Shown one piece after another: positions 26,287 to 33,939 of a stretch of DNA of 64,000 nucleotides. Below the pieces are notes generated by a model that was not told where the DNA came from, ran no database searches, and worked only from the letters and a program-made list of their open reading frames with translations. The stretch is taken from positions 3,844,001 to 3,908,000 of the forward strand of contig NZ_CP182236.1 of the NCBI RefSeq assembly GCF_048077055.1, read 5' to 3'. The translations under genes were made by a program, and so were the position numbers. How positions within the stretch are numbered: the stretch's first letter is position 1; each line of letters opens with the position of its first letter. This DNA is from Egbenema bharatensis (GTDB lineage Bacteria; Cyanobacteriota; Cyanobacteriia; Elainellales; Elainellaceae).

Positions 26287-26511
26287 TCAGGCGATCGCGC
26301 AAACGGTGCTGGGTTCAGGCAAGGGATCTCCAGACGTTTCGTATGCCATAACCAAAGACTCAAGGGCTTCGATACCGTGAGTTACGGCTTCCTCATAGGT
26401 TTCGCCGTGGGTACGCCACTGCTGTCCCGGAAAGTCAGGAAAACCGACCAGAAAACAATCATCCTCTTCCGACCACTGAATCACCATCTGATACTTCAGT
26501 CTATTCATCAT
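26287..26511 (-). CDS. HicB-family antitoxin-like protein (orphan)
   Basis: 74-aa protein, YQMVIQWSEEDDCFLVGFPD then FPGQQWRTHGETYEEAVTHG, the partial RNase-H-like fold of HicB antitoxins (E-D--F-V-FPD-PG). The C-terminal DNA-binding part is absent, as in the short HicB class. No hicA-like double-stranded-RNA-binding toxin gene lies on either side, so it is an orphan. It sits 40 bp upstream of the M23 peptidase gene on the same strand. Confidence 0.75.
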   Translation of the reverse strand: MMNRLKYQMVIQWSEEDDCFLVGFPDFPGQQWRTHGETYEEAVTHGIEALESLVMAYETSGDPLPEPSTVCAIA

Positions 26512-26551
26512 CTTGGTTTGCCTCCACTTGCCGAATTGCTCTTATGATCTC

Positions 26552-27730
26552 TTATAAATAATTCATCGGATCAGTGGGTTCTCCCTGTACCCGCACCTCA
26601 AAATGCAGATGAGGGCCCGTCGAAAGTCCCGTAGAACCGATCGCGGCGATCGGCTGGCCCTTTTGAACCGTTTGTCCTTCGTAAACATATAAATCGCTGG
26701 CGTGGGCATAGAGGGTTGTAACTCCGCCCCCGTGATCAATAATCACCGTTTGACCATAGCCGCCATACCAACCCGCAAAAATCACGAGTCCCGTGTGGGC
26801 GGGCCAGATCGGTCGGCCATAATCTGCACCAAAGTCGATCCCTGCATGGAAGCGGGTGTAGCCCAAAATCGGATGGACTCGATTACCAAACATACTGGTT
26901 AAGACCCCATCACTGGGAATGCCCATTAATCCCGTTCCCAGGGGAGCCGATCGCCCCAACTTCCCCTGTTCGGCTAACCGCTGTTGAATTAGAGCCGTAA
27001 TATCCAGAGAATCCTTAGCAAGCTGTTCCTCGGCGGCGTGCAGGGCACGGTTGTCGTTTTGCAGTCGGCGAATTAAATTCTGCTGGGTGGAAGCTTGAGC
27101 CTGGTAATCGGCTTGCTGGGCCTGAAGTGATTGGGTCAACAACGCCACCTGATTTTTCTGGGATTCCACCTCGCGCCGACGGGCTTCTAAGACCTCTGCA
27201 TCCTGCCGCAGTTCAGCCAGGATAGCGCGATCGGCTTGATACACCAGACTGAGTTGGTAGCGGCGATCGAGAAATTCATTCAGATTGGTACTTTGCAGCA
27301 ACAATGCCCAACCTCGACCAATCTTCTGCCGTTGCAGGTAACGTAACCGAGCCACCGTCGCAAACTGCTTATCTCGATAGCTGGATTCTGCTTTGGTTAA
27401 TTGCAGTTGTAGTGATTTAAGCTGCTCATTTGCCGCTTTAAGTTTCTGCTCATTTGCCGCAATTTGTTCAGCGGTCGCCTGAATGTTGGTTTGCAATCCG
27501 CTCAACCGTTCCTGGGCAGACTGTTCTTGATTTTGGAGCCGATCGCGCTGTTGCAGAATTTCATTGCGCTGGCGATCGAGTTGCTGCTGTTGTTGCTGTA
27601 AATCTTCCAGGGGAGTAGATGCTTGAGCGAAATAGATTGGATTGGCATGGGGTAAGGCAGGGCGAATGGCGAGTACCAGCCCCAATACCACACAGCAAAC
27701 ACTCAAAAGAATCCTCACAACCACAGGCAA
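26552..27730 (-). CDS. M23 peptidase with N-terminal coiled coil (EnvC-like murein hydrolase activator)
   Basis: 392-aa exported protein. N-terminal hydrophobic signal (ILLSVCCVVLGLVLAIRPAL), long coiled coil (residues about 40-240, LQQQQQQLDRQRNEILQQRD), then a LytM/M23 domain: GYTRFHAGIDFGADYGRPI, VIIDHGGGVTTLYAHASDLY and STGLSTGPHLHFEVRVQGEP. The HxxxD and HLHFE zinc ligands are both present, so it may be an active endopeptidase, unlike EnvC, which lacks them. Probable role in cell-wall remodelling or division. Same strand as the orphan HicB gene. Confidence 0.88.
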   Translation of the reverse strand: MPVVVRILLSVCCVVLGLVLAIRPALPHANPIYFAQASTPLEDLQQQQQQLDRQRNEILQQRDRLQNQEQSAQERLSGLQTNIQATAEQIAANEQKLKAANEQLKSLQLQLTKAESSYRDKQFATVARLRYLQRQKIGRGWALLLQSTNLNEFLDRRYQLSLVYQADRAILAELRQDAEVLEARRREVESQKNQVALLTQSLQAQQADYQAQASTQQNLIRRLQNDNRALHAAEEQLAKDSLDITALIQQRLAEQGKLGRSAPLGTGLMGIPSDGVLTSMFGNRVHPILGYTRFHAGIDFGADYGRPIWPAHTGLVIFAGWYGGYGQTVIIDHGGGVTTLYAHASDLYVYEGQTVQKGQPIAAIGSTGLSTGPHLHFEVRVQGEPTDPMNYL

Positions 27731-27785
27731 ATGCTTAATTTAAAAACCTAAAACTGACACACTCAATTAACGAATTGAAACCAAT

Positions 27786-28400
27786 TCATCCAACCGGACT
27801 GAGGGCAATTATGCCAAATCCCAGCAAGATTGCACCAGAAATTCGGTTCAGCCACTTTAAATGTTTGGGAGTCAGCCGCGATCGAAATAGCCCCACCCCA
27901 CTACTCAGCAGCAGCCACCATAGCGCAGAACCCAGAAATACGCCACTCACTAGCAAAACTGCTGCCCCATAGTTCCCACCTGCCGTCGCTAATCCTAACC
28001 CAGCAAACACGGCAATAAAGGACAAAATCGTGGCTGGATTGGTCAAAGTTAGAAAGAGGGTAGATAAATACGCTCCCAGCCATCCCCGACCCTGGGCCGT
28101 TGCGGCTGTCTCGGAGGGTTTCGCCAGCGCGGTTCTAACTCCCAGGTAGCAAAGAAACAGTCCACCGATGACGCGAAACCATCCCACATGGCTCGTCAAT
28201 AGTCCTGAAACAAAGGTCAGTCCAAACCCAGCAATACAGCCATAGATCGCATCTGCGGTCGCAGCTCCTAAGCCGGACAACAAACCAATGAATTGCCCAT
28301 CACTTAAAGTGCGACGAATACACAGAATCCCAATCGGGCCAACTGGAACGGCGATCGAAAAGCCGATGATGAGGCCTTGGAGGAAGAAGGGGAGGGACAT
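27786..28400 (-). CDS. LysE-family amino-acid exporter
   Basis: Membrane exporter (204 aa) of the LysE/RhtB type: FFLQGLIIGFSIAVPVGPIG with the conserved PVGP, then GLLSGLGAATADAIYGCIAG, and further hydrophobic segments including ALWWLLLSSGVGLFRSRLTP. The frame is open to 28523 but the extra part is repeat DNA; ATG 28400 (MSLPFFLQG) is the start. There is no Shine-Dalgarno on this strand because a purine/pyrimidine-biased repeat tract lies directly upstream. The Lrp/AsnC gene upstream on the same strand is a classic regulator partner for LysE exporters. Confidence 0.85.
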   Translation of the reverse strand: MSLPFFLQGLIIGFSIAVPVGPIGILCIRRTLSDGQFIGLLSGLGAATADAIYGCIAGFGLTFVSGLLTSHVGWFRVIGGLFLCYLGVRTALAKPSETAATAQGRGWLGAYLSTLFLTLTNPATILSFIAVFAGLGLATAGGNYGAAVLLVSGVFLGSALWWLLLSSGVGLFRSRLTPKHLKWLNRISGAILLGFGIIALSPVG

Positions 28401-28430
28401 GGGAGGGAGGAGGGGGGAGGGGGGAGGGAG

Positions 28431-28472
28431 GACTGAGGACTGAGGACTGAGGACTGAGGACTGAGGACTGAG
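28431..28472. repeat. Heptanucleotide tandem repeat (GACTGAG, 6 units)
   Basis: Six exact copies of GACTGAG, flanked on both sides by GGGGGGAGG-rich tracts, just upstream of the lysE start codon. Confidence 0.92.
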
Positions 28473-28544
28473 GAGGGGGGAGGGGGGAGGGAGGGAGGGG
28501 CGCATCGCAATGCGCCCGTACAAGGATTGAAGATCCGGAGCGCA

Positions 28545-28678
28545 GGCATCTTGCCTGCCCAGTCAGCAGAGTAAAAATCAGCAAATCAAGTATGCTTGCC
28601 TGCCCAGTCAGCAGAGTAGAAATCAGCAAATCAAGTATGCTTCATGCTTCATGCTTCATGCTTCATGCTTCATGCTTC
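28545..28678. repeat. Direct duplication with REP core, followed by a heptamer array
   Basis: A unit of about 45 bp (TGCCTGCCCAGTCAGCAGAG + TA(A/G)AAATCAGCAAATCAAG + TATGCT) occurs twice head to tail (28555-28636), preceded by a REP core GGCATCTTGCCTGCCC. It is followed by six copies of the 7-mer ATGCTTC (28637-28678), which includes the stop of the Lrp gene. Confidence 0.88.
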
Positions 28679-29152
28679 CTCCTTCCTCGCTCCGCCTTTC
28701 TCGATCGGCAGTATTACCGTCTCCTTCACTGTGGAAAGGGCGATCGTGGTGCGGGTTTTGAGATAGCCGAGGCAGCCTTTGAGTTCGTCGCTGATCAGGC
28801 GTTCTAAATCTTTGGTATTGCGGCAGCGGACTTTCATCCAGTAGTCATCTTCACCTGTAACGTGATGACATTCCTGGATTTCGGGTAGGGACTGGATTTT
28901 TTCTAGAAAGTCCGATCGTTGATCGGGGTGAGCAAGACTGACAGTAATGAAAGCAGTCAGGTCGCAACCGACGGATTCGGCATCAATCAACGCCGCATAG
29001 CCCTGAATCACACCCCGTTCTTCTAATCGCCGGACCCGATCGGCTGTGGCAGGAGCCGACAGTCCTAAAGTAGATGCCAGCTCAGACCAGGTCATCCGCC
29101 CCTGCGTCATGAGAACTTGCATTACCTTAATATCTATCTCGTCAAGGGACAT
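28670..29152 (-). CDS. Lrp/AsnC-family transcriptional regulator
   Basis: 160-aa regulator: winged HTH (IKVMQVLMTQGRMTWSELAS, LGLSAPATADRVRRLEERGV) and C-terminal RAM/AsnC domain (AFITVSLAHPDQRSDFLEKI, VTGEDDYWMKVRCRNTKDLE). Such regulators sense amino acids and commonly control a linked lysE-type exporter, which lies 270 bp downstream on the same strand. The stop codon and last codons fall in an ATGCTTC repeat array, so the C-terminal GGARKEEA tail may vary between strains. Confidence 0.88.
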   Translation of the reverse strand: MSLDEIDIKVMQVLMTQGRMTWSELASTLGLSAPATADRVRRLEERGVIQGYAALIDAESVGCDLTAFITVSLAHPDQRSDFLEKIQSLPEIQECHHVTGEDDYWMKVRCRNTKDLERLISDELKGCLGYLKTRTTIALSTVKETVILPIEKGGARKEEA

Positions 29153-29220
29153 AAACTTTATTTTGAAAGCCTATGCCAACCTTAGCTTATTTTTATTAAG
29201 CAGACAAGCCATTATTCCAA

Positions 29221-29514
29221 TTAAAGTAAGCCAGATTCGATCTGGCTCAATGGAATGAAACACTCCTTGGGTAACAGGATTGGTTTTTGCCCGAAAATTA
29301 GCTTGCCGCGATAGCTATACCGATCGATGGCAATGCCGATCGGCCGCTGCACTTCGTCTGGATGGACTTCAAAGTAGGTGCGGTAAATATGGCGGGCCGC
29401 CTGCAAGATGGCGGGATCAAGCAGGGCGGAAAAATGCATGGGTTCAACAGGGGTTGATTCGGTCGCAGGTCTAGCTTCAGTTTTAGAGGAATATACCATA
29501 TGTGGTTTTTTCAA
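29221..29514 (-). CDS. Hypothetical protein
   Basis: 97-aa soluble protein not recognised. Residues 24-97 look conserved: LLDPAILQAARHIYRTYFEV, HPDEVQRPIGIAIDRYSYRG, KLIFGQKPILLPKECFIPLS. The first 23 residues are polar and variable. No signal or membrane segment. It lies 70 bp from the Lrp gene start (same strand) and downstream of leuB in the same direction, without obvious coupling. Confidence 0.55.
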   Translation of the reverse strand: MKKPHMVYSSKTEARPATESTPVEPMHFSALLDPAILQAARHIYRTYFEVHPDEVQRPIGIAIDRYSYRGKLIFGQKPILLPKECFIPLSQIESGLL

Positions 29515-29592
29515 GTTCTCACTGCTAGACTCTAGACCATTTATTTTCCTACGACAAGAGATAAAAGAATTTTTACAAGAATTTACCGATTT

Positions 29593-30675
29593 CTAGCCTA
29601 ATGCCGCTAAAAGTGCTTCGCCCATCGCCTGACAACCCACTGCCTTCATGCCAGGAGACATAATATCGCCCGTACGGTAGCCCTCATCCAACACCTGCAT
29701 TACGGCTTGCTCCAGGCGATCGGCCGCTTCCGGTTCGTCTAACCCGTACTTCAGCATCATGGCGGCACTCAGCACCTGGGCGAGCGGGTTGGCTTTGTCC
29801 TGTCCAGCGATATCTGGGGCAGAGCCATGCACGGGTTCAAATACGCCGGGGCCCGATGCGCCTAAACTGGCGGAGGGCAACATGCCGATACTACCGGTCA
29901 ACATGGCGGCTTCGTCGGAAAGAATGTCTCCAAACAAGTTTCCGGTGACGATCGTGTCGAATTGTTTGGGATAGCGCACCAGTTGCATGGCAGCATTATC
30001 GACATAGAGATGGGACAGTTCCACGTCGGCGTATTCTTCGGACAGCCGCGTCATGCGATCGCGCCAGAGTTGCGAAACGTCCAGGACGTTGGACTTATCA
30101 ACGGAGCAAAGCCGTTTGCCGCGCTTCCGGGCAATGTCGAAGGCGACTCGTCCAATCCGCTCTACTTCGCTTTCGGCGTACACCATCGTGTTAACCCCGC
30201 GTTTTTCGCCGTTCTCTCCAGCAAAAATGCCTTTGGGTTGCCCAAAGTAAATCCCCCCTGTGAGTTCGCGCACGACCATAATATCTACGCCTTCCACCAC
30301 TTCCCGCTTCAGGGTCGAGGCATCAATCAGTTGGGGCAAAATCTTGGCGGGACGCAAATTCGCAAATAGTCCCAGGCCTGCCCGTAACCCCAGCAAACCC
30401 TGCTCTGGACGCTGGTGGCTGGGCAAGGTATCCCACTTGTACCCACCGATCGCAGCGAGCAACACAGCATCGCTATCTTTACAGGTGTCCAGGGTGGCAT
30501 CGGGTAGGGGATTGCCGGTAGCATCGATCGCGGCTCCACCCACCAGTGCCTCTTTAAATTCAAACTGGATATCCAACTGTTCCCCTACCCGCTTCAGCAC
30601 TGAAACGGCAACGGTGATGATTTCTGGGCCAATGCCATCGCCGGGTAATAATGTGATGCGGTAGTGCTTTGTCAT
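29593..30675 (-). CDS. leuB: 3-isopropylmalate dehydrogenase
   Basis: NAD-dependent decarboxylating dehydrogenase of leucine biosynthesis (3-isopropylmalate to 2-ketoisocaproate). 360 aa, full length. LLPGDGIGPEI at the N-terminus, ELTGGIYFG substrate loop, the catalytic Lys in SVDKSNVLDVSQLW, YVDNAAMQLVRYP and GSAPDIAGQDKANPLAQVLS for cofactor and metal binding. ATG 30675 is the clear start. It stands alone, without leuC/leuD adjacent, as usual in cyanobacteria. Confidence 0.96.
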   Translation of the reverse strand: MTKHYRITLLPGDGIGPEIITVAVSVLKRVGEQLDIQFEFKEALVGGAAIDATGNPLPDATLDTCKDSDAVLLAAIGGYKWDTLPSHQRPEQGLLGLRAGLGLFANLRPAKILPQLIDASTLKREVVEGVDIMVVRELTGGIYFGQPKGIFAGENGEKRGVNTMVYAESEVERIGRVAFDIARKRGKRLCSVDKSNVLDVSQLWRDRMTRLSEEYADVELSHLYVDNAAMQLVRYPKQFDTIVTGNLFGDILSDEAAMLTGSIGMLPSASLGASGPGVFEPVHGSAPDIAGQDKANPLAQVLSAAMMLKYGLDEPEAADRLEQAVMQVLDEGYRTGDIMSPGMKAVGCQAMGEALLAALG

Positions 30676-30813
30676 GGTTCAGGGGAGTTATGTTGAGAAA
30701 AATAATCAGCAACTCACTATCTTATGGGAAAAAGGGGCCATCTTGAATCAGCGAGCAAGATGTCATTCAAAGACGATCGGCAGTTCCCGTCGATCGAAGT
30801 CTATGAATAACTT

Positions 30814-31026
30814 TTATTCTTCTGCTGGTGGACTGGAAGCATCAAAGATAATCTCATAGGCGATCGCGGGATTCATGTGTTGCAAGACGCGCAGGTGGGC
30901 TTCTGCATCGTTGCGACGACGGAAGCGTTGGATGATTAGGGTTTGGGCGTTGGGTAGGCAGCAGATGATGCACCAGGGATGCAGGCGATCGTGGTAATTG
31001 GATGAGATTGGGCTAATTTTGGGCAT
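30814..31026 (-). CDS. Small hypothetical protein
   Basis: 70-aa protein: HPWCIICCLPNAQTLIIQRF, RRRNDAEAHLRVLQHMNPAI, AYEIIFDA. Two close cysteine pairs (CIICC) and an Arg-rich middle. The pattern resembles short cyanobacterial proteins of unknown function (RRR-DAE-HL--L-). No membrane segment. Coding is likely because the sequence looks conserved in style, but no name can be given. Confidence 0.55.
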   Translation of the reverse strand: MPKISPISSNYHDRLHPWCIICCLPNAQTLIIQRFRRRNDAEAHLRVLQHMNPAIAYEIIFDASSPPAEE

Positions 31027-31301
31027 GGCAAATTGAGGCGATCGGGTTTCGTCGCGGCAAAGTGAGCATGGAAAATTTGACCCGATGGGGACGCAAAACA
31101 GGCGATCGAGGTTAACCTGATGGCGCGATCGGGTTTAGGTAGCTGTAATGGGGTGGAATAGTGAGAAACTAAATAAGAACAAATGACTCTCAGGGCAGTT
31201 TAGCGGCTGCTCTCAGGGCAATTTCGTTCTATATCCTATAACTCTTATATAAGCAGACTTGAAATCGATCGTCAAGCCTAATTGTATAAGCTTGCTTGTA
31301 A

Positions 31302-31541
31302 TTGATGGTGGAAAAACGGCAGCAGGAAGGGGAATCCCTACTTAAGCAACGAAGGGAAGCGTTGGGTTTGACCCAGCGAGATGTTGCGTTGGCTCTTAAT
31401 AAGACCGTGCAGACGATCAGCAATTGGGAAACGGGAATCTATGAGCCAAAGATGACTCCCCGTGAGGTGAAGGCGTTATGTCGGTTATTGCAGTGGAATC
31501 TGGATGATATGCCGGATGATTTTGCGCCACCTAAAGCTTGA
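31302..31541 (+). CDS. XRE-family helix-turn-helix protein
   Basis: 79-aa DNA-binding protein: LLKQRREALGLTQRDVALAL and NKTVQTISNWETGIYEPKMT form a textbook Cro/C1-type HTH, followed by PREVKALCRLLQWNLDDMPD. No extra domain. It converges on the retron reverse transcriptase gene (160 bp between 3' ends), and a fragment of a similar protein follows at 31573-31650. A regulatory or antitoxin role is possible; a link to the retron is speculation. Confidence 0.85.
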   Translation: MMVEKRQQEGESLLKQRREALGLTQRDVALALNKTVQTISNWETGIYEPKMTPREVKALCRLLQWNLDDMPDDFAPPKA

Positions 31542-31572
31542 GTGACGAGGCGAAGTGGCGATCGATCCCTAA

Positions 31573-31650
31573 CAAATTCTGCGTCGAGCATTAGGGGTGA
31601 CGCTGGATGAGTTGCTAGATGATGTGCGATCGGCTGACAGCGGAGTGTAA
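31573..31650 (+). pseudogene. Fragment of a second XRE-type protein
   Basis: After a TAA codon the frame reads QILRRALGVTLDELLDDVRS then a stop at 31650. It resembles the C-terminal end of HTH regulators (LxRALGVTLDELLD). Too short for a functional gene; probably a relic. Confidence 0.4.
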
Positions 31651-31700
31651 GTAGTGAAGCGTAATACTGAAGATCTATTACGAAGTCAGAAAAGCGTTAG

Positions 31701-32903
31701 TTAAAGACTTCGTTTAGCCAAATACTTATATTTTTCTAAGTATTTTTTATACAATAAGTCATTTTTTCCTCTTACCATGCCAAGAAAATTGATTCTTCCT
31801 AAAACCACTTGTTTATAAGACGGAGTGTCCTTGCCTGGAAAGTTAGCTTCTTCGGATGAGTAATAAGCTTCATAATAACTTTCAGCATTATCCAGTCCAT
31901 ACTTCTCCCACGAATGCAACATAGCTCGAATTTGTCTTACATAACGTCGATCGACATTAGGAAACTTATTAACTGTTAAGCCTGTAACTCTTTGACGATT
32001 TTTTGAATCTTGCAACCTAATTTTTTCATAATTTACTTCAAAGCCATTACTCTCAATAACTGCTGCTAGTGCCTCGCCTATGACAAGTTGGTCTTTATCT
32101 TCGTCTGAAATAGTTGATGCTAGCTGATGAGGAAATTTAGGAAGAGTAGTAGAGAAAGTGATGTCATCAGCATACCTTGTGTATGTACAACTATACTTTT
32201 TGGCGAGTTGCTGTAATTGGCTATCTAGCTTCGCACAAAGCATATTGGATACAATAGGTGAAGTTGGAGCACCTTGAGGTAGTTGATTGTTGTGGCAACA
32301 AATTTGTGCCAGAACAGTCGCAACTTCAGCATTTAAGTTGTACGGCTTTGCCATGAACATTCCTCGAACACGTCCAAAGTTGATTGATCCGAAGAAATTT
32401 TTTAGATCTAAATTGAGTACATAACGTTTATTGGAGTGAACATGTGCATTTGTGACTATATTTTTCTGGGGAGCATAACCATGAACTGAAGGTTTAACTC
32501 TATAAACACAATATAGAACTTGGCTCAACTTTCTTTGCAAAATTTTTAGAGTGGAAGAAGGAGCAAGTATTGTTCTACTACCGCCATTTTTTTTGGGGAT
32601 ATCAAATGAAGTATACTGATCAGTATGTGGAATCTTATACAATCGATAAATGAAATAATCGTAGCGGACAGCCAATAGCCTTGCTACATCCCTTGAATTT
32701 TGAAGAGAATAAAACTGTTTATGTAGACTTTCACAGCTACTATCAAGGATTTGATTAGAGTAATCTCCCCCTACATCAACGCGTTTTCTCTTAGGTATTA
32801 AGAGAGATCTAGTGCTGAAAAGCTGAAAATTCCATAGCTTCTCTAAGAAGATGAATAAAAGGTCACGTAATCTACTTGCCCAAACCCTTATAAAAAAGCG
32901 CAA
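31701..32903 (-). CDS. Retron-type reverse transcriptase
   Basis: RNA-directed DNA polymerase that would make multicopy single-stranded DNA from the adjacent ncRNA. Core motifs (numbered from TTG 32903): SFDIPKKNGGSRTILAP at about 95, the retron-specific NAxxH box (NAHVH) near 150, NLDLKNFFGSINF (motif A Asp), LPQGAPTSPIVSN (motif B), TRYADDITFS (YADD catalytic motif) near 244, and the retron VTG box (RQRVTGLTVN) near 304; it ends INFLGMVRGKNDLLYKKYL. The open frame reaches a TTG at 33059, but those codons lie in the ncRNA. No ATG or GTG exists between ncRNA and core; TTG 32903 is my best start. AT-rich, no HIP1 words, unlike neighbours. Confidence 0.92.
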   Translation of the reverse strand: MRFFIRVWASRLRDLLFIFLEKLWNFQLFSTRSLLIPKRKRVDVGGDYSNQILDSSCESLHKQFYSLQNSRDVARLLAVRYDYFIYRLYKIPHTDQYTSFDIPKKNGGSRTILAPSSTLKILQRKLSQVLYCVYRVKPSVHGYAPQKNIVTNAHVHSNKRYVLNLDLKNFFGSINFGRVRGMFMAKPYNLNAEVATVLAQICCHNNQLPQGAPTSPIVSNMLCAKLDSQLQQLAKKYSCTYTRYADDITFSTTLPKFPHQLASTISDEDKDQLVIGEALAAVIESNGFEVNYEKIRLQDSKNRQRVTGLTVNKFPNVDRRYVRQIRAMLHSWEKYGLDNAESYYEAYYSSEEANFPGKDTPSYKQVVLGRINFLGMVRGKNDLLYKKYLEKYKYLAKRSL

Positions 32904-32947
32904 ATTACTACACCAAATCTTTATTATCTGAGATCTATGACTTAAAA

Positions 32948-33079
32948 AGCAACCGTAGAAGTATTCTCGCTTACTGCACACACAGCAGCAACACAACTGC
33001 TGAGAAGGCATAAAGTAACCTTTGATGTACACCGTCGCAGTATCAACAACGGAAATCAATACACATATCTACGGTTGCT
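32948..33079 (-). ncRNA. Retron msr-msd non-coding RNA (predicted)
   Basis: Directly upstream of the reverse transcriptase. It is bounded by a perfect 12-bp inverted repeat: a1 AGCAACCGTAGA (33079-33068) and a2 TCTACGGTTGCT (32959-32948). In order on the minus strand it contains an msr-like hairpin CCGTTG/CGACGG (33052-33047 with 33037-33032, one G-U), then an msd-like stem TTACT/AGTAA (33018-33014 with 32975-32971) enclosing CAGCAG/CTGCTG (33002-32997 with 32988-32983). The first unpaired G after a1 is at 33064, a candidate branching guanosine. The total of about 132 nt and the position match known retron ncRNAs. Exact msr/msd limits are inferred. Confidence 0.75.
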
Positions 33080-33114
33080 CAATTTAATATCATGACTAAT
33101 CTGAAGTCTAAATG

Positions 33115-33939
33115 TCAACTCTCAGCACAGCAATTATTCACCTTCTGAAATATTCGTCTGCGATGATATGCTGCAGCTCTGTAAGCGGGATTGATTTGAA
33201 GTGCGTTTTTATAGGAATCCAGTGCTGCCTGATACAAACCCAGCTTTTCTAAGATTCCGCCCCTTTTGCTCCAGAGAATATAATCGTTTGATTTATACTT
33301 AATTGCTTGATTGTAGGAAGCTAAAGCCTTTCTATAGGAACCCACCTCATCTAAAACATCGCCATATTGACTCCAAGTTATGTAGTCATCCCTTTTCAAG
33401 CGAAGTGATTCCTGATAAAGAAGTAATGCTGCCTTTGGGTTTCCTATCCGCTTCAGTAATGCTGCTTTTCTGTTTAATTCGATGTACTTAAATTGACTTA
33501 CCTGACCTAGCGCTGACTTCTGCTTAACTTTGACAACTTTGCGAAATTGATTTAACTGCTCATAACTCAACTTTGCATTTTCTAACCTTGCTCCATCAAT
33601 CTTTGCACATGTGAGATCTGCACCACGTAAATCAGCGTAACGTAAATCAGCATTTACAAGGTTTGCATTGATGAGTTTGCTGCCTCTCAAGTCAGCATTT
33701 CGTAGGTTAGCGTCTCTAAGATTGGCATCAGTAAAGTTGACGTTACGAAGATCAGCTCTACTGAAATTGGCGTTACTTAAATCATCACCGCTTAAATCTT
33801 CATTGCTGAGATCAACACCTGCAAAATCTCGTAGGCTTAGTCCAGAAATCTTTGCAAGTTCGGAGAAGCTGTCCGTTTCCGCTTCCATAATCTCTGTAAT
33901 TAAATTAGCAAATTCTTCTGGATCAAATTGCTTATTCAT
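33115..33939 (-). CDS. Pentapeptide-repeat plus TPR protein, upstream of the retron
   Basis: 274-aa protein. Residues 35-125 are about 17 pentapeptide repeats (LSNANFSRADLRNVNFTDAN and on: A(D/N)LXX), forming a right-handed beta helix. Residues 155-265 hold three TPR units (LLYQESLRLKRDDYITWSQY, ALASYNQAIKYKSNDYILWS, ALDSYKNALQINPAYRAAAY). No signal or membrane segment. Its start overlaps the end of the 291-aa gene by 8 bp, and its stop is 36 bp ahead of the a1 repeat of the retron ncRNA, all on one strand. It is therefore probably part of the retron operon and a candidate accessory or effector. Function is not assigned. Confidence 0.8.
   Translation of the reverse strand: MNKQFDPEEFANLITEIMEAETDSFSELAKISGLSLRDFAGVDLSNEDLSGDDLSNANFSRADLRNVNFTDANLRDANLRNADLRGSKLINANLVNADLRYADLRGADLTCAKIDGARLENAKLSYEQLNQFRKVVKVKQKSALGQVSQFKYIELNRKAALLKRIGNPKAALLLYQESLRLKRDDYITWSQYGDVLDEVGSYRKALASYNQAIKYKSNDYILWSKRGGILEKLGLYQAALDSYKNALQINPAYRAAAYHRRRIFQKVNNCCAES

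Noticed and set aside
28431..28678. Possible CRISPR-like repeat region
   Set aside because: Simple 7-bp tandem arrays and a direct duplication with no unique spacers or cas genes.
31701..33059. Group II intron or DGR reverse transcriptase
   Set aside because: No maturase or HNH domain, no template/variable repeat pair seen, and NAxxH, VTG and a1/a2 features favour a retron.
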